Assembly (NCBI GenBank): GCA_039105265.1
Contig: JAPFFF010000005.1
Coordinates: forward strand, 2,775,501 to 2,839,500
Length of the DNA stretch: 64,000 nt
DNA from: Tritrichomonas musculus
Lineage: Eukaryota > Parabasalia > Tritrichomonadida > Tritrichomonadidae
Reading direction: 5' to 3'
A program made the position numbers and the translations under genes. Within the stretch, counting starts at the first letter, position 1. Each line of letters starts with the position of its first letter. Below, in pieces: positions 38,901 to 48,312 of this stretch. Below the pieces are notes generated by a model, which was not told the origin of the DNA, searched no databases, and saw only the letters and a list, made by a program, of their open reading frames with translations.

Positions 38901-40793
38901 TTTGCTTTCGAGTTTGTTGAGTTCTCGCGTGAGTTGCTCATAAAATCTGACAGTTTTAGGTCATTTTTGACATCAAAGAGCGTTTTGGGCAATGCAAGCG
39001 AAGACCAAAACAAGAACCTGCAGTCTGAGCTGAACAACAATGACATCAATGTCATTAAGAAGACCGCCTTTCTGACAATTGTGAACAACACCTTTTCATT
39101 CCCGGTTGTTGGCTCCACTTTTTCTGTTGTTAACTTTCACATGGAAAAAGTGACATCAAAAATCACCAAAATCTCTAAAAACGGCCACAAAATCACACTC
39201 GAAAACGGAAACACATATGACATCAGAAATATATTCGAATATAATGTCACTTCACCTCACCAAATAAGTAGTGAAATTTTCAATGACGATCAAATTCTGA
39301 AGATTGTTGACTTTTTCAATAAGTTTTATAAATACTTCAAATTGAACCGAACAGCAATGGAGTTGACGATCAACAATTCAGAGCTATCGTTGAAATTGAG
39401 ACCATTGATCAGTATTCTGTACTTCACTTCACTTTGCTGTCTATCGTCGAGTCCCAAATTCATCCTGAAATTCACTGGAATTTACTCTCTATCGGCGAAC
39501 ATTGCTTCCTCTTCTGATTCTCTGATTCTGCTTCCAGCAACGTCTCCCTCGACTGACACGTGCAGTGTTTCAGAGGAGGACGAGCTTTTCTTCATTGAGC
39601 CGATAAATGACAAAACCGTTTTTCGACGGTTTTGGGAATTTTACACTCAACCGTCAACGAAAGAATTCAGTGTTTTTCCAATTGAAAAAGACGGTTTTGC
39701 CACCTCACCTATTTCACCGACCACTCATTTTTCGGTTAGGTTCCACTTTTTGACAATGTGTGAAGTGACACTCTATTGCTGCTTTCCGGGCTCAAAGTCC
39801 ATGTGCGAGATGCGGGACTCCAGTTTCCACAACTGCGTTGAGTCGTATGTTTTTCACGAGCTGAACGAGCAGGCCTTAGTGTATCAGACTGTCACTTTTT
39901 CTGATTATTTTGACTTTGTTTTTGACTCTGATTCTCAGCAAGTTTCGATGACTTCACAGGACAAGAGTGTCACTTTTCCCATTTTTAACTCTGCCTTGTT
40001 TTACTCGATCTGCATGAAGGTGAAAAGTGTCACTTTTGAGATTCTGAATAACCAGTGGCCGTTGGACAAGCTCAACTCTTTTGAATCGTTTGATTTCTCT
40101 CTCTTCAAGCTTTGTCGGTTCAACCATCTGGCGACCCGGCCTTGCAGGTCGTTTGAGGATTCCTTCCTCAACGAGCTAGGCATCATCATAAGGAACATGT
40201 GCATGAAGACGATCATTCCCAATATGGCAAAAGTGAAGCCGATAGAAGCTTCACTTTCAGTTTCTTATTTGAATGTAAAGCTCTCAAATTTTGACGAACT
40301 TTTTAAGAACTCTAACTGTAAATTGAAAACTAGAATTAAAAATAACGATGATATCGTTTTTAATTCAAATTTCGACATTCAAAAAATGATCGACTTTTTC
40401 TTAACGTACGTTAAGAAAATTTTATCAGGAAATGTCGTCAATTTGATTTGGAGGAATAATAGTTACGCCAAACCAGTCAAAAAGGGAACTATCGTCTATA
40501 ACGGAGTCCTGTTCGCACCTGGAGTCATAAAGGTCGCCAATGATAATATTGAAATTGATATCGATTGTTTTGTCGTGCCAAAGGAACATCTCAACAGAAC
40601 TGCTATAGAATTGCTGATGTTTTTTAAAAATGCTTTAATATTTTGCAAGGAAACAAATAATGATCATGCATTTAACGAAATTGCTGATATTATGAAAAAA
40701 TGTCAAAAAGAAAAAATACCTGGTTTTACAGAAACAGATTTGAAATCAGTTGATACAATTATTAGTGAAGTTGAGGAATTATGCAGTACTTAA
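35931..40793 (+). CDS. 1620-residue protein of unknown function with a propeller-like N-terminal part
   Basis: An ATG directly follows a TTCTCAAT tract. Residues ~175-400 show repeated beta-strand patterns (ICVSNDNVYTCSKDG, MVYLNNKLYFIG, GFICLSENGLVEV) compatible with a beta-propeller. The middle (~430-1050) is helical and leucine-rich, like ARM/HEAT repeats. The C-terminal part has further beta-rich sequence (SKNGHKITLENGNTYDI). The size and layout recall large eukaryotic scaffold or ubiquitin-ligase proteins, but no HECT or RING is visible. Base composition changes inside the gene: about 37300-40250 is clearly GC-richer with codons such as CTC, GTC and GAC, while both ends are AT-rich like the neighbours. 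No membrane segment was seen. Confidence 0.8.
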   Translation: MEVQLPPIASKKEIQNFISNIKSFNIQAQSYHVAKDIFAPTQYTVSIYSTPKDKNGQEPSIMKLKSIQSLISFFNQSQIPIEEEIQLSTLDPMISLIYSGPFGLKIRFSIYIRSISLLIKYLLSNEIPPYDRVNKNLTQKTIEAILSLPVKSLFYPEIYQHPFFDFDLINYQFSSPTSICVSNDNVYTCSKDGIVTRYLKGRFPSISKGVYKIPNNFGSCSMVYLNNKLYFIGLNQKCIIINIEESTISNIFTSLFSYPSISDGYYLYSVILDKKPRVRIFDSKFERARKSIKLQMPDSISLSITMPISTNGSFINFIDNDKCHIFSVITGRYITTQKISASIQSIAYDYTYNGFICLSENGLVEVPAKSTVPPWLINYQLKNNDNIINYNEKTGFRDCIIEALGMHAIQYVGGGNDIPLSMFDETCISSLMALLTALMNQKDGLLNENAIISVLSMLQVKIRRFSQIPSEIDQKLIQFFSENRFTFARRAASFLFLSCLSLFEKQWTKEYTKLLRLVVDDKSCSDFTFSFLTLFSFDIPDLDDQLLLSILNLMVNSTSNQRCKAVSILSTIQERLMSNLPATESLFTSYVTHLMLKMTENWTASLSSSAGYSEIASSTCFTAAKVLEMQIMKNIERITLPLIVTERFFAVSMMQQIGNDSDEQSIKNQQIFNGLLFFALFFAFKGIETNSFVVCSQKVDCNHSQISIEDFENFTKTKKFELLVNCANESNWSDKSEVTNFLKETIEKVDDAEELEKRVEQLRSIQPQPLRKIKNFLITGEFNVVKHQDSAIFQLMNHSQWIPSSFSRLIFGFFLGKIEKFQDDFLCVPRDVLCRFVQSCPTTLLLPLSLIQFSQVKLVESSMDFLDMQCSYDKISTYISKDQSDEFIQPLLNLKSSNERIVHRALLAAVIGFRKSEMNEVTDEIIQKLVYCRKAVTSIKMVKLLLEIVKIFALKNDRRIFLFIVELIGGCVLKKSDIFPNAKNQRVMFQFAFEFVEFSRELLIKSDSFRSFLTSKSVLGNASEDQNKNLQSELNNNDINVIKKTAFLTIVNNTFSFPVVGSTFSVVNFHMEKVTSKITKISKNGHKITLENGNTYDIRNIFEYNVTSPHQISSEIFNDDQILKIVDFFNKFYKYFKLNRTAMELTINNSELSLKLRPLISILYFTSLCCLSSSPKFILKFTGIYSLSANIASSSDSLILLPATSPSTDTCSVSEEDELFFIEPINDKTVFRRFWEFYTQPSTKEFSVFPIEKDGFATSPISPTTHFSVRFHFLTMCEVTLYCCFPGSKSMCEMRDSSFHNCVESYVFHELNEQALVYQTVTFSDYFDFVFDSDSQQVSMTSQDKSVTFPIFNSALFYSICMKVKSVTFEILNNQWPLDKLNSFESFDFSLFKLCRFNHLATRPCRSFEDSFLNELGIIIRNMCMKTIIPNMAKVKPIEASLSVSYLNVKLSNFDELFKNSNCKLKTRIKNNDDIVFNSNFDIQKMIDFFLTYVKKILSGNVVNLIWRNNSYAKPVKKGTIVYNGVLFAPGVIKVANDNIEIDIDCFVVPKEHLNRTAIELLMFFKNALIFCKETNNDHAFNEIADIMKKCQKEKIPGFTETDLKSVDTIISEVEELCST

Positions 40794-40966
40794 TTTTATA
40801 CTAATTGTTTTTATTCTTCTCTTTAATTGATAGTATTTTATAAATGTTTGAATTTATTTCAATAATAGGCTTCACATCACTTTTCTTTTCAATTTTTTGA
40901 ATGAATAATATCAAAAATAAATTGAGGAAATTTTCTCATAAAAAATTGAGAAAATTTATTCAAAAT
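40794..40966. other. 3' flank up to transposon element 2
   Basis: Short AT-rich intergenic DNA ending in the 8-bp target repeat TTCAAAAT (40959-40966). Confidence 0.6.
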
Positions 40967-41871
40967 AGAGGTGAGGCTGCGAAAATTTTTGGTATTTTTT
41001 AATAATATTAATACATATTATTTTATTCCAGAATTAAATGCTATTTATGATAATTTCACTAATATTTTTTTCAGATTTTTAGCTATAAATCTATTTTTAA
41101 AATTGAATAGCATCTATCTTATTATAATTTCAATTTTATCTTAATAAAAAAATTCTATTTACTCAAAATAATAAATAATTTAATTATCAATATTTAATAT
41201 ATAGATGTGAATATAATATTAAAATCTTCGACTAAGAATTATAAATCAAAATAATGATTTTTTATGACTTAACTAACTATCATCTAATTATAAGCATGAT
41301 TTTTTTGGTAAATTATTGATAAATATTAAAATAAATACTTATTGTGAGGTTGATACCAAAATAAAAACAAATGAAATTATTTAGATATTTGTGAAGTTTA
41401 CATCATTAACGTATATAGAATTATATTCAATATTAAACCTCAATCCTAGCTAAAATTGTAAAAAATTTTTTAAAAATATTTTGATATGTTTGCCAGCACC
41501 AGATAAGTTAAGAGATAAACTATAGTTATCCCTTTGGTCTTTAATATAGAAGAAAATTTCTCTTTAAATTGAAAAATATTTTTTTGAATTTTGACCAAAA
41601 ACGCATTCATTGAATAGCTTTCTTATTAAAAAATAGATATCATCTATATACAAATGAAATTTAATGGTTGAAAAGAAAAAATAATGACGAATATATGAAT
41701 TATGACATTTTGAAATATCAATACAATTTCAATTTTTTTTGATTAAATCTGAAAAAAAGTATATGATATGAAAAGGTAACAAAACCATAATACTATATTT
41801 TTAATTTATTTTTAATTTTGTTGATTATTATTCCTAAAAAAGTTCATTTAAAATTTCGCAGTCTCACCTCT
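40967..41871. mobile_element. Non-autonomous hAT-like DNA transposon (element 2, 905 bp)
   Basis: The left end is AGAGGTGAGGCTGCGAAA. The right end, read on the other strand, is AGAGGTGAGACTGCGAAA, with one mismatch in 18. A perfect 8-bp direct repeat TTCAAAAT flanks it at 40959-40966 and 41872-41879. The interior has no coding capacity. The end sequence shares 12 of 17 positions with element 3 (AAAGGTAGGACGGCGAA), so the two are related. Confidence 0.85.
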
Positions 41872-41879
41872 TTCAAAAT

Positions 41880-42905
41880 TAATTTTTGATATAATTTATA
41901 AAACAAATTTCTGAGAAGCATCGAGATGATGTGTTTTCATGAGGAAATATTCTCAAAAAAATCGTGATGATGAGTTTTTCTGAGAAGCATCGAGATGAAA
42001 TTATTTATGCATTCTTTTTCTGATATGATGGTTCAAAACCTGATTGAATCATTTTCAAAGAATATTTGGTGATTCTGTTTACAATGACGTCACTTTTTCA
42101 CAAATGAAAAAAAAAAAAAAAAATGTAAATGACTTACCAATGACATCATTCTCAAAAAATGAAGTAAAAACTTAGCATGACACTTTTTTTATTGATTTGT
42201 CAAAAAAAAAAAAATATTGATAAGAATGTGCATACTTTTATGTAATAATAAAATTATACTCTACAATAGCTCCTATCATGAGATGCTACATTTGAACTTG
42301 TTACATTATATATTACTTCTTTATTTAATGCATTTAATGCTAATCAAGTTGTCATGAAAAGAACAAATCAATGTTTTCGAATGGTTTTTCATTATGTTTT
42401 GTTAAGATGAGGTGAAAAGAATAATTACTCATTATTTAATGAAGAAAGGAAGAATTTCGGTTATCTTTTCACCTAAAGCATTTGTTATATATATTCTTTA
42501 TGATTTGCTCATAATAAAAAAAAATATATAGTGACCGAATTCTGTGTAACACTCTTTTTTCGACTTCAAAAAGTTCCAATTTTTCTTAGAGTTTTAAGTT
42601 GGATTTATTTTTTTCTCTGCCCAATATAGAAGGTATTTTCAAAAAGTTTATCTCAGAAAAAGTTATTTTTTTCTCGATTTAACTCAAGGTAGAATAACTG
42701 CACCTTCTGAAGGAACTGATGCAGATATGCAAAATCAGCTTGTACAAAAGCAAAAAAAAAAAAAAAATAAAATAAAATAAAATAAAATAAAAATAAAAAA
42801 AAACAATTTTTATTGTATTCAAATATGGATGTTGTAAAATTATAATTTTACATATATGTATATATATGTTTGAATATTTACATATAATTTTAAAAAAAAT
42901 CAAAT
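41880..42905. other. Long intergenic stretch with small repeats
   Basis: No gene was seen. A 20-base direct repeat TCTGAGAAGCATCGAGATGA occurs near 41910 and 41971. A hairpin pairs AGGTGAAAAGAATAA (42410-42424) with TTATCTTTTCACCT (42461-42474). An A-run lies at about 42106-42123, and an (AAAAT)n-like tract at 42755-42790. This may be remains of older elements. Confidence 0.55.
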
Positions 42906-43199
42906 TTATTTTTGTTGTATTTGTTTTTGAATCGGTTGTGAATTATTATTATTATTAGGTTTGGGTGAAATACTTATTGTAGAAATTTGAGGCCATTCAT
43001 AAAATCCATCGGATTTTTTTGGAGATGGCTGTAAACAATCTAATGGTGTGTACTGTTTACCAAATAGTTCTTTTGGAGAAGAAGATAAAAATTGTTCATG
43101 ATTTCTATTTAAGTACTGTAAATTTCTTTGATTGCTTTCCAAGCATCCATATTTACTAGATATGCGTTGAATTGTTAAATCTATATAGGCAGGATTCAA
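42906..43199 (-). CDS. Possible C-terminal gene fragment, unknown
   Basis: A 97-codon frame has coding-like composition (SSKYGCLESNQRNLQYLNRN, LSSSPKELFGKQYTPLDCLQ) ending in a Gln/Asn-rich tail. No in-frame ATG exists upstream, only a TTG at 43199 shortly after a stop. It may be the tail of a broken gene, a gene with a non-AUG start or a second exon. No family is recognised. Confidence 0.35.
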   Translation of the reverse strand: MNPAYIDLTIQRISSKYGCLESNQRNLQYLNRNHEQFLSSSPKELFGKQYTPLDCLQPSPKKSDGFYEWPQISTISISPKPNNNNNSQPIQKQIQQK

Positions 43200-43690
43200 A
43201 TCGAAAAATATTTTTTTAAACGGTCGTTACAAATATTTTAAAGAGCAAGATATATTATAAAATAGCATCCTCTAGTTGCATTATCTTTTAATGAGCAACT
43301 GCAAGATCTCTAATTGTTATCACTAGTAGAATGTTTTTCTGAAAAGCTATCATCTGGTTTTAGTCGTGTTATAATTTAATATAACAAGAACGTGATAAAA
43401 GATTAGCTGTAATTACTCTATTCAACTATCGAGTCCCTCGATTTTCAATGGATTTATATTGATAATTGCGAGCCTACGATTGTAAGAATATATAACTGAA
43501 GCTATTTTTATTTATAGCAAAATTGTTTTTTAGTTTTGTCTTCATAGTCGTTATTATTTCATATCAAGCATTATTTACAAATTGTAATATGAGATGAATT
43601 TAAAAAAAAAAAAAATTATTAAATCTCGAATTTAAAATTTTATTTAGGTAATTAAAGAAAACAAACAATATTAAATAATTATAATTAAAT
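43200..43690. other. Intergenic stretch without recognised features
   Basis: 491 bp of AT-rich DNA between two leftward genes. It was checked for tRNA-like box motifs and hairpins, and none was convincing. Confidence 0.5.
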
Positions 43691-46600
43691 TCATGGCTTC
43701 TTAGGCTGTAAACGTGATGTATGATAAAATGATATTTTCTGTCTCATTAGAGAGATACTCCTTTCCACACTACTAATTTGTCCTTCTAAAAGAGCAACGT
43801 CTTGGCTAAGTTTACGATTATCATCTTTCAATTTATTTATTCTCTTTTGATGTCTAATAACATCAAGGACTTCTGCTTCATTCCTTGTCTGTTCTTGTCT
43901 TGTTTCTTGTTGAATGGCATAATTTAGTGAATTGATTCTAGCCTGAGCAAACTTGAGTTCTCTGCTTAGTTTAGCTGCTTCTTGGCTTTGTTTAACTCTT
44001 TTCCTTTGTGGAACAACAACTGGTTTATATGTCATTGATTCGTAGCCGTCTCTGAGTTTCTTATTGATACTATTAGCTGCTTTGACTTTCTTTTCTAACG
44101 AATCGTATTGGCCTAAAGAGGCAAATTTAGTAATAAGTTGTCTTTGATCATGAGTATTTGGAAAATGAGGTTGGGCTAATGCAGATATATCGTCTAATTT
44201 ATCAATAAGATTTTTGTATAAAGCAGAAAGACTTAAATTGCGGTTTGGATTAATAAGAGAACTATTTTTCCCTTTGTTCCTTGAACTTATAGGGATCTTT
44301 GATTGGCGTGAGCGATTAAAAGTATTGGATTTGCTTTTTGGATCTATTGGTGGGCGAACTGAATTTGAAAAAGTGCTTGCTGTTGCACTTTCGTTTTCAT
44401 TATCGTCATCATCATAACCATCTTCTTCTTCTTCATAATCATCTTCTTCATCTTCTTCATAATAATATTCATAATCTCCACTAAAATCTTCTTCCTCATC
44501 AGATTTTGCTTTCTTTGGATCAACTTTAGGAGTAGGTTTAAGACGCATATTTAATGGATTTCGTGGAGGAGCATAAGAAGGCGGATAAGGATTGCGGATT
44601 ACTTTTGGATTGGTATTTGGTTGGGTTGGAGGATGAACTGGTTTTGGAATTGAATTTTGATTAATATCATTTTGATCGTTATGTAATCCAGAATCATCAT
44701 CGTTTGTGAAGTTTTGATCACCGCGTTTGTCGTCATTTTCAATAATATTTTTGTTAACTTTATTACCTTTTGTTGATTTGATATCAATAGCGTTTTGATT
44801 GTTGTTATTATGTGAGCTATCATTAGGATTAACAGCTGATCCCAGAGGTTCGAGTCCTGGAATAAAATCTGTTTGTGTATTCATGTCAGTTCGATCAATT
44901 GGAATGTCAACTTCATCTGTTTTTGTTAAATTATTATTTGGATATCTGCGAGGTGTATTCTTTTTATCTTTGCCATTTCTGGGTATTGATGGGGGAATTA
45001 TAGGGAGATGGTACTGCACGGTAGGCTTGGGCCTGGTTCCAGAACCATTATTGTAATTGTTTTGGATATTATTTTGAAGATCTTGATTAGAAGCAGCATA
45101 TCTATGATCCACTAGGTCTGCTTCTGATTGGTCGTCTTCATCAGCTTCTTGATATTCATTGTTGCTTGCTTCTTCTTGGTCATTTTGCTCTTCTGGGCCT
45201 TCATCATGAGCTTCTTGGCCTTCAGTATAATATGAATAATCATATTCTTCATAGTAAGGTTCTTCTTGATTTTCTTGATCTTCTTGATTTTCTTGGTCTT
45301 CTTGATTTTCTTGGTCTTCTTGATTTTCTAGATTTTCTTGATCTTCTTGATTTTCTTGGTCTTCTTGATCTTCTTGATTTTCTTGGTCTTCTTGATTTTC
45401 TTGATCTTCTTGATTTTCTTGATTTTCTTGATTTTCTTGATCTTCTTGATTTTCTTGGTCTTCTTGATTTTCTTGGTCTTCTTGATTTTCTTGGTCTTCT
45501 TGATTTTCTAGATTTTCTTGATCTTCTTGATTTTCTTGGTCTACTTGATCTTCTTGATTTTCTTGATCTTCTTGATTTTCTTGATCTTCTTGATTTTCTT
45601 GGTCTTCTTGATTTTCTAGATTTTCTTGATCTTCTTGATTTTCTTGGTCTTCTTGATTTTCTTGGTCTTCTTGATTTTCTTGGTCTTCTTGATTTTCTTG
45701 ATCTTCTTGATTTTCTTGATCTTCTTGATTTTCTTGATCTTCTTGATTTTCTTGATTTTCTTGGTCTTCTTGATTTTCTTGATCTTCTTGATTTTCTTGG
45801 TCTTCTTGATCTTCTTGATTTTCTTGATCTTCTTGATCTTCTTGATTTTCTAGATTTTCTTGATTTTCTTGGTCTTCTTTTTCATCTTGCTCATCTTTTT
45901 GAATATCTTGATCTTCAGATAGTTCTTGATTTTCTATTGTTCTGTCATAAGATAAATCTTGGTCTTCATCTGAGTGATCATCAGATTGATCGTTTTGGTC
46001 ATCATCAGACTGATTTTCTGATAGGTCATGGTTTTCCAATGGCTGGTCGTCTGATAAATCTTGATTTCCATCTGATTGATCATCTATTTGGTCTGATTGA
46101 AGTTCTTTATTTTCATCAGATTTTAGGTTTTCGTCACCAAGTGGAATATATTTGGCAATTTTTTGTTGATCTTCTTGAGCTTCCTCTTGGGCGTCCTCTT
46201 GAGCTTCTTCCTGAGCATCTTCTTGAGCTTCTTCTTGTTGATCTTCTTGAGCTTCTTCTTGTTGATCTTCTTGAGCTTCTTCTTGTTGATCTTCTTGAGC
46301 TTCTTCTTGTTGATCTTCTTGAGCGTCTTCTTGTTGATCTTCTTGAGCTTCTTCTTGTTGATCTTCTTGAGCTTCCTCTTGGGCGTCCTCTTGAGCTTCT
46401 TCCTGAGCATCTTCTTGAGCTTCTTCTTGTTGAGCTTCTTCTTGTTGATCTTCTTGAGCTTCTTCTTGTTGATCTTCTTGAGCTTCTTCTTGTTGATCTT
46501 CTTGAGCTTCTTCTTGTTGATCTTCTTGAGCTTCTTCTTGTTGATCTTCTTGAGCGTCTTCTTGTTGATCTTCTTGAGCTTCTTCTTGTTGATCTTCTTG

Positions 46601-47794
46601 AGCTTCCTCTTGGGCGTCCTCTTGAGCTTCTTCCTGAGCATCTTCTTGAGCTTCTTCTTGTTGATCTTCTTGAGCTTCTTCTTGTTGATCTTCTTGAGCT
46701 TCTTCTTGTTGATTTTCTTGAGCTTCTTCTTGTTGATTTTCTTGAGCTTCTTCTTGTTGATCCTCTTGAGCTTCTTCTTGTTGATTTTCTTGAGCTTCCT
46801 CTTGTTGATCTTCTTGAGCTTCCTCTTGGGCATCTTCTTGTTGATCTTCTTGAGCGTCTTCCTGAGCATCTTCTTGATCTTCCTCTTGAGCGTCTTCCTG
46901 AGCATCTTCTTGATCTTCCTCTTGAGCGTCTTCCTGAGCATCTTCTTGATCTTCCTCTTGGGCGTCTTCTTGTTGATCTTCTTGAGCGTCTTCTTGAGCA
47001 TCTTCTTGAGCATCTTCTTGATCTTCCTCTTGAGCATCTTCTTGATCTTCCTCTTGAGCGCCTTCCTGAGCATCTTCTTGATCTTCCTCTTGAGCGTCTT
47101 CTTGAGCATCCCTATTAATTGTATCTTCTTGTCCTTCAGTATGTTTTTCTGATTCATCTTGTTTTTCACTTTGATTATCATTTGATATGAGATCATTGGT
47201 GGCTTTGGGAATTATATCCTTTGTTGATAAAGGAACTTCCTTTTTTTCTTCAGGAAAAATAACTCGTTCTGGTTTTTGTTTTGCAGTAAAAACTTTTTCT
47301 GGTGATCCAAAACAATATTTGTTAGGGATAATAATTGGATTGTTGCGTTGTTTATTGTTACTTGTGGTAGAAGGGTTATTGTTTTTATCAGAGCTAATAA
47401 GAGGTGAATCTTCTATTTCTCTGTCTTGAGTTTTTTCAATTTTGACCTCAGAATTGTCCTTTTGATTTGATTCTAGTTTTTGCTCGATTTTATCTTTATG
47501 ATCCATAGAAACAGCTTTGCTTGATGGTTTAGGAATATCGTTTTTATTTTTATCTGCAACAATAACTTTGTCTGGGATTTTTTTTGATGACGAAAGAATT
47601 TCAGGAGAACCAAAAAAGCTTCTCTTTCTTCCTGATGAAGCATTGCTGTCGTTATTTTCGTCAAGAATGATTGGATTGGGTTTTTTGATGCTAAACATAG
47701 AATTTGGCTTGTTTGAAAGCGGTAAGACATTATCTAAATCGGCGTTGTTCCGTAGTAGTAAAGGATCTTGAGGTTGAAAGGTTTGATCTGTCAT
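43691..47794 (-). CDS. Giant acidic repeat protein with C-terminal coiled coil
   Basis: 1367 residues from ATG 47794; the frame is open further upstream but without an ATG and with intergenic-like codons. The N-terminal part holds two similar motifs: FGSPEILSSSKKIPDKVIVA and FGSPEKVFTAKQKPERVIFP. Next comes a long tandem array of Ala-Gln-Glu-Asp units (about 225-545) and a second array of Asn-Gln-Glu-Asp units (about 640-845), then acidic and proline-rich linkers (YEYYYEEDEEDDYEEEE). The last ~110 residues form a strong coiled coil (AKLSRELKFAQARINSLNY). There is no signal or membrane segment. It is probably a cytoskeletal or nuclear scaffold with entropic, highly charged spacers. Array lengths must vary by slippage. 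Confidence 0.75.
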   Translation of the reverse strand: MTDQTFQPQDPLLLRNNADLDNVLPLSNKPNSMFSIKKPNPIILDENNDSNASSGRKRSFFGSPEILSSSKKIPDKVIVADKNKNDIPKPSSKAVSMDHKDKIEQKLESNQKDNSEVKIEKTQDREIEDSPLISSDKNNNPSTTSNNKQRNNPIIIPNKYCFGSPEKVFTAKQKPERVIFPEEKKEVPLSTKDIIPKATNDLISNDNQSEKQDESEKHTEGQEDTINRDAQEDAQEEDQEDAQEGAQEEDQEDAQEEDQEDAQEDAQEDAQEDQQEDAQEEDQEDAQEDAQEEDQEDAQEDAQEEDQEDAQEDAQEDQQEDAQEEAQEDQQEEAQENQQEEAQEDQQEEAQENQQEEAQENQQEEAQEDQQEEAQEDQQEEAQEDAQEEAQEDAQEEAQEDQQEEAQEDQQEDAQEDQQEEAQEDQQEEAQEDQQEEAQEDQQEEAQEDQQEEAQQEEAQEDAQEEAQEDAQEEAQEDQQEEAQEDQQEDAQEDQQEEAQEDQQEEAQEDQQEEAQEDQQEEAQEDAQEEAQEDAQEEAQEDQQKIAKYIPLGDENLKSDENKELQSDQIDDQSDGNQDLSDDQPLENHDLSENQSDDDQNDQSDDHSDEDQDLSYDRTIENQELSEDQDIQKDEQDEKEDQENQENLENQEDQEDQENQEDQEDQENQEDQENQEDQENQENQEDQENQEDQENQEDQENQEDQENQEDQENQEDQENQEDQENLENQEDQENQEDQENQEDQENQEDQVDQENQEDQENLENQEDQENQEDQENQEDQENQEDQENQENQENQEDQENQEDQENQEDQEDQENQEDQENLENQEDQENQEDQENQEDQENQEEPYYEEYDYSYYTEGQEAHDEGPEEQNDQEEASNNEYQEADEDDQSEADLVDHRYAASNQDLQNNIQNNYNNGSGTRPKPTVQYHLPIIPPSIPRNGKDKKNTPRRYPNNNLTKTDEVDIPIDRTDMNTQTDFIPGLEPLGSAVNPNDSSHNNNNQNAIDIKSTKGNKVNKNIIENDDKRGDQNFTNDDDSGLHNDQNDINQNSIPKPVHPPTQPNTNPKVIRNPYPPSYAPPRNPLNMRLKPTPKVDPKKAKSDEEEDFSGDYEYYYEEDEEDDYEEEEDGYDDDDNENESATASTFSNSVRPPIDPKSKSNTFNRSRQSKIPISSRNKGKNSSLINPNRNLSLSALYKNLIDKLDDISALAQPHFPNTHDQRQLITKFASLGQYDSLEKKVKAANSINKKLRDGYESMTYKPVVVPQRKRVKQSQEAAKLSRELKFAQARINSLNYAIQQETRQEQTRNEAEVLDVIRHQKRINKLKDDNRKLSQDVALLEGQISSVERSISLMRQKISFYHTSRLQPKKP
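45265..45875. repeat. 18-bp coding minisatellite (NQEDQE array)
   Basis: On the plus strand, units of CTTGATTTTCTTGGTCTT type repeat more than 30 times with G/A variation in the GGTCTT/GATCTT half, and larger blocks are themselves duplicated. On the coding (minus) strand each unit gives six residues of Asn/Gln/Glu/Asp. The frame is never broken, so the protein is selected. Confidence 0.9.
46165..47110. repeat. AQED/QQEE coding minisatellite array
   Basis: Units such as GATCTTCTTGAGCTTCTTCTT repeat across about 950 bp, coding AQEDQQEE-type units on the minus strand. Higher-order duplications are visible: the variant run with CTCTTGGGCGTCCTC appears three times about 200-240 bp apart (near 46190, 46378, 46608). 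Confidence 0.9.
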
Positions 47795-48312
47795 ATCAAC
47801 TTTGACTGATTGAATACGTTTTTTCAGCTTAGAAATTATTAAATTTTTCAAAAATAAATTTGTGATAAAAATTAGAGGTTTTATTATATGTTTCTCAAAA
47901 AGTTTCCATATAATAAAACTATTACTTATAATAATATATAAAATCTTAAAATTTTTAAATGATAATAATGTTTGTTTAGAATGAAATGAGAAAATTTTAT
48001 TTTGAAATATTATCTCAAAAAAATAATTTAATATAACGTTTTTTTTATTCAAAATGTTTTATACTTTCGTGAGTATATCTTCATTAAAGAGTGATTTCAA
48101 ATTAATTTTAAAAAAAATGCGTTTAACTACATATTAATTATTAGTTATTTTACTTTAAATCCTAAAAAAATTAATGATGTTGATTGAAAAAATACCAAAT
48201 ACAGTAATGGGAATCAATTATAGTAATATTTATGTTTTAAAAATAAATAACAAACTATAAAAGAGTTGTTTTTATATTTATTTATATAATATATTCAAAC
48301 ATTGTAAATTAA
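47795..48312. other. Intergenic stretch between two leftward genes
   Basis: AT-rich DNA. The first 258 bp stay open in the frame of the acidic repeat protein but encode a hydrophobic, Ile/Phe/Lys-rich string without an ATG, typical of untranslated AT-rich DNA. No other feature. Confidence 0.5.

Noticed and set aside
44836-44866. GGTTCGAGTCC resembling a tRNA T-arm
   Set aside because: It lies inside the coding part of the acidic repeat gene (residues GLEPLGS) and no acceptor, D or anticodon stem surrounds it.
45265-45875. Regularly repeated 18-bp units resembling a CRISPR array
   Set aside because: There are no unique spacers, the units are contiguous and in coding frame, and the genome is eukaryotic.
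45166-47118. A 650-codon open frame on the plus strand across the acidic repeats (Leu/Asp/Phe-rich)
   Set aside because: It is the antisense shadow of the tandem repeat array. The opposite strand has flanking non-repeat coding sequence, FGSPE motifs and a coiled coil, so the minus-strand gene is real.
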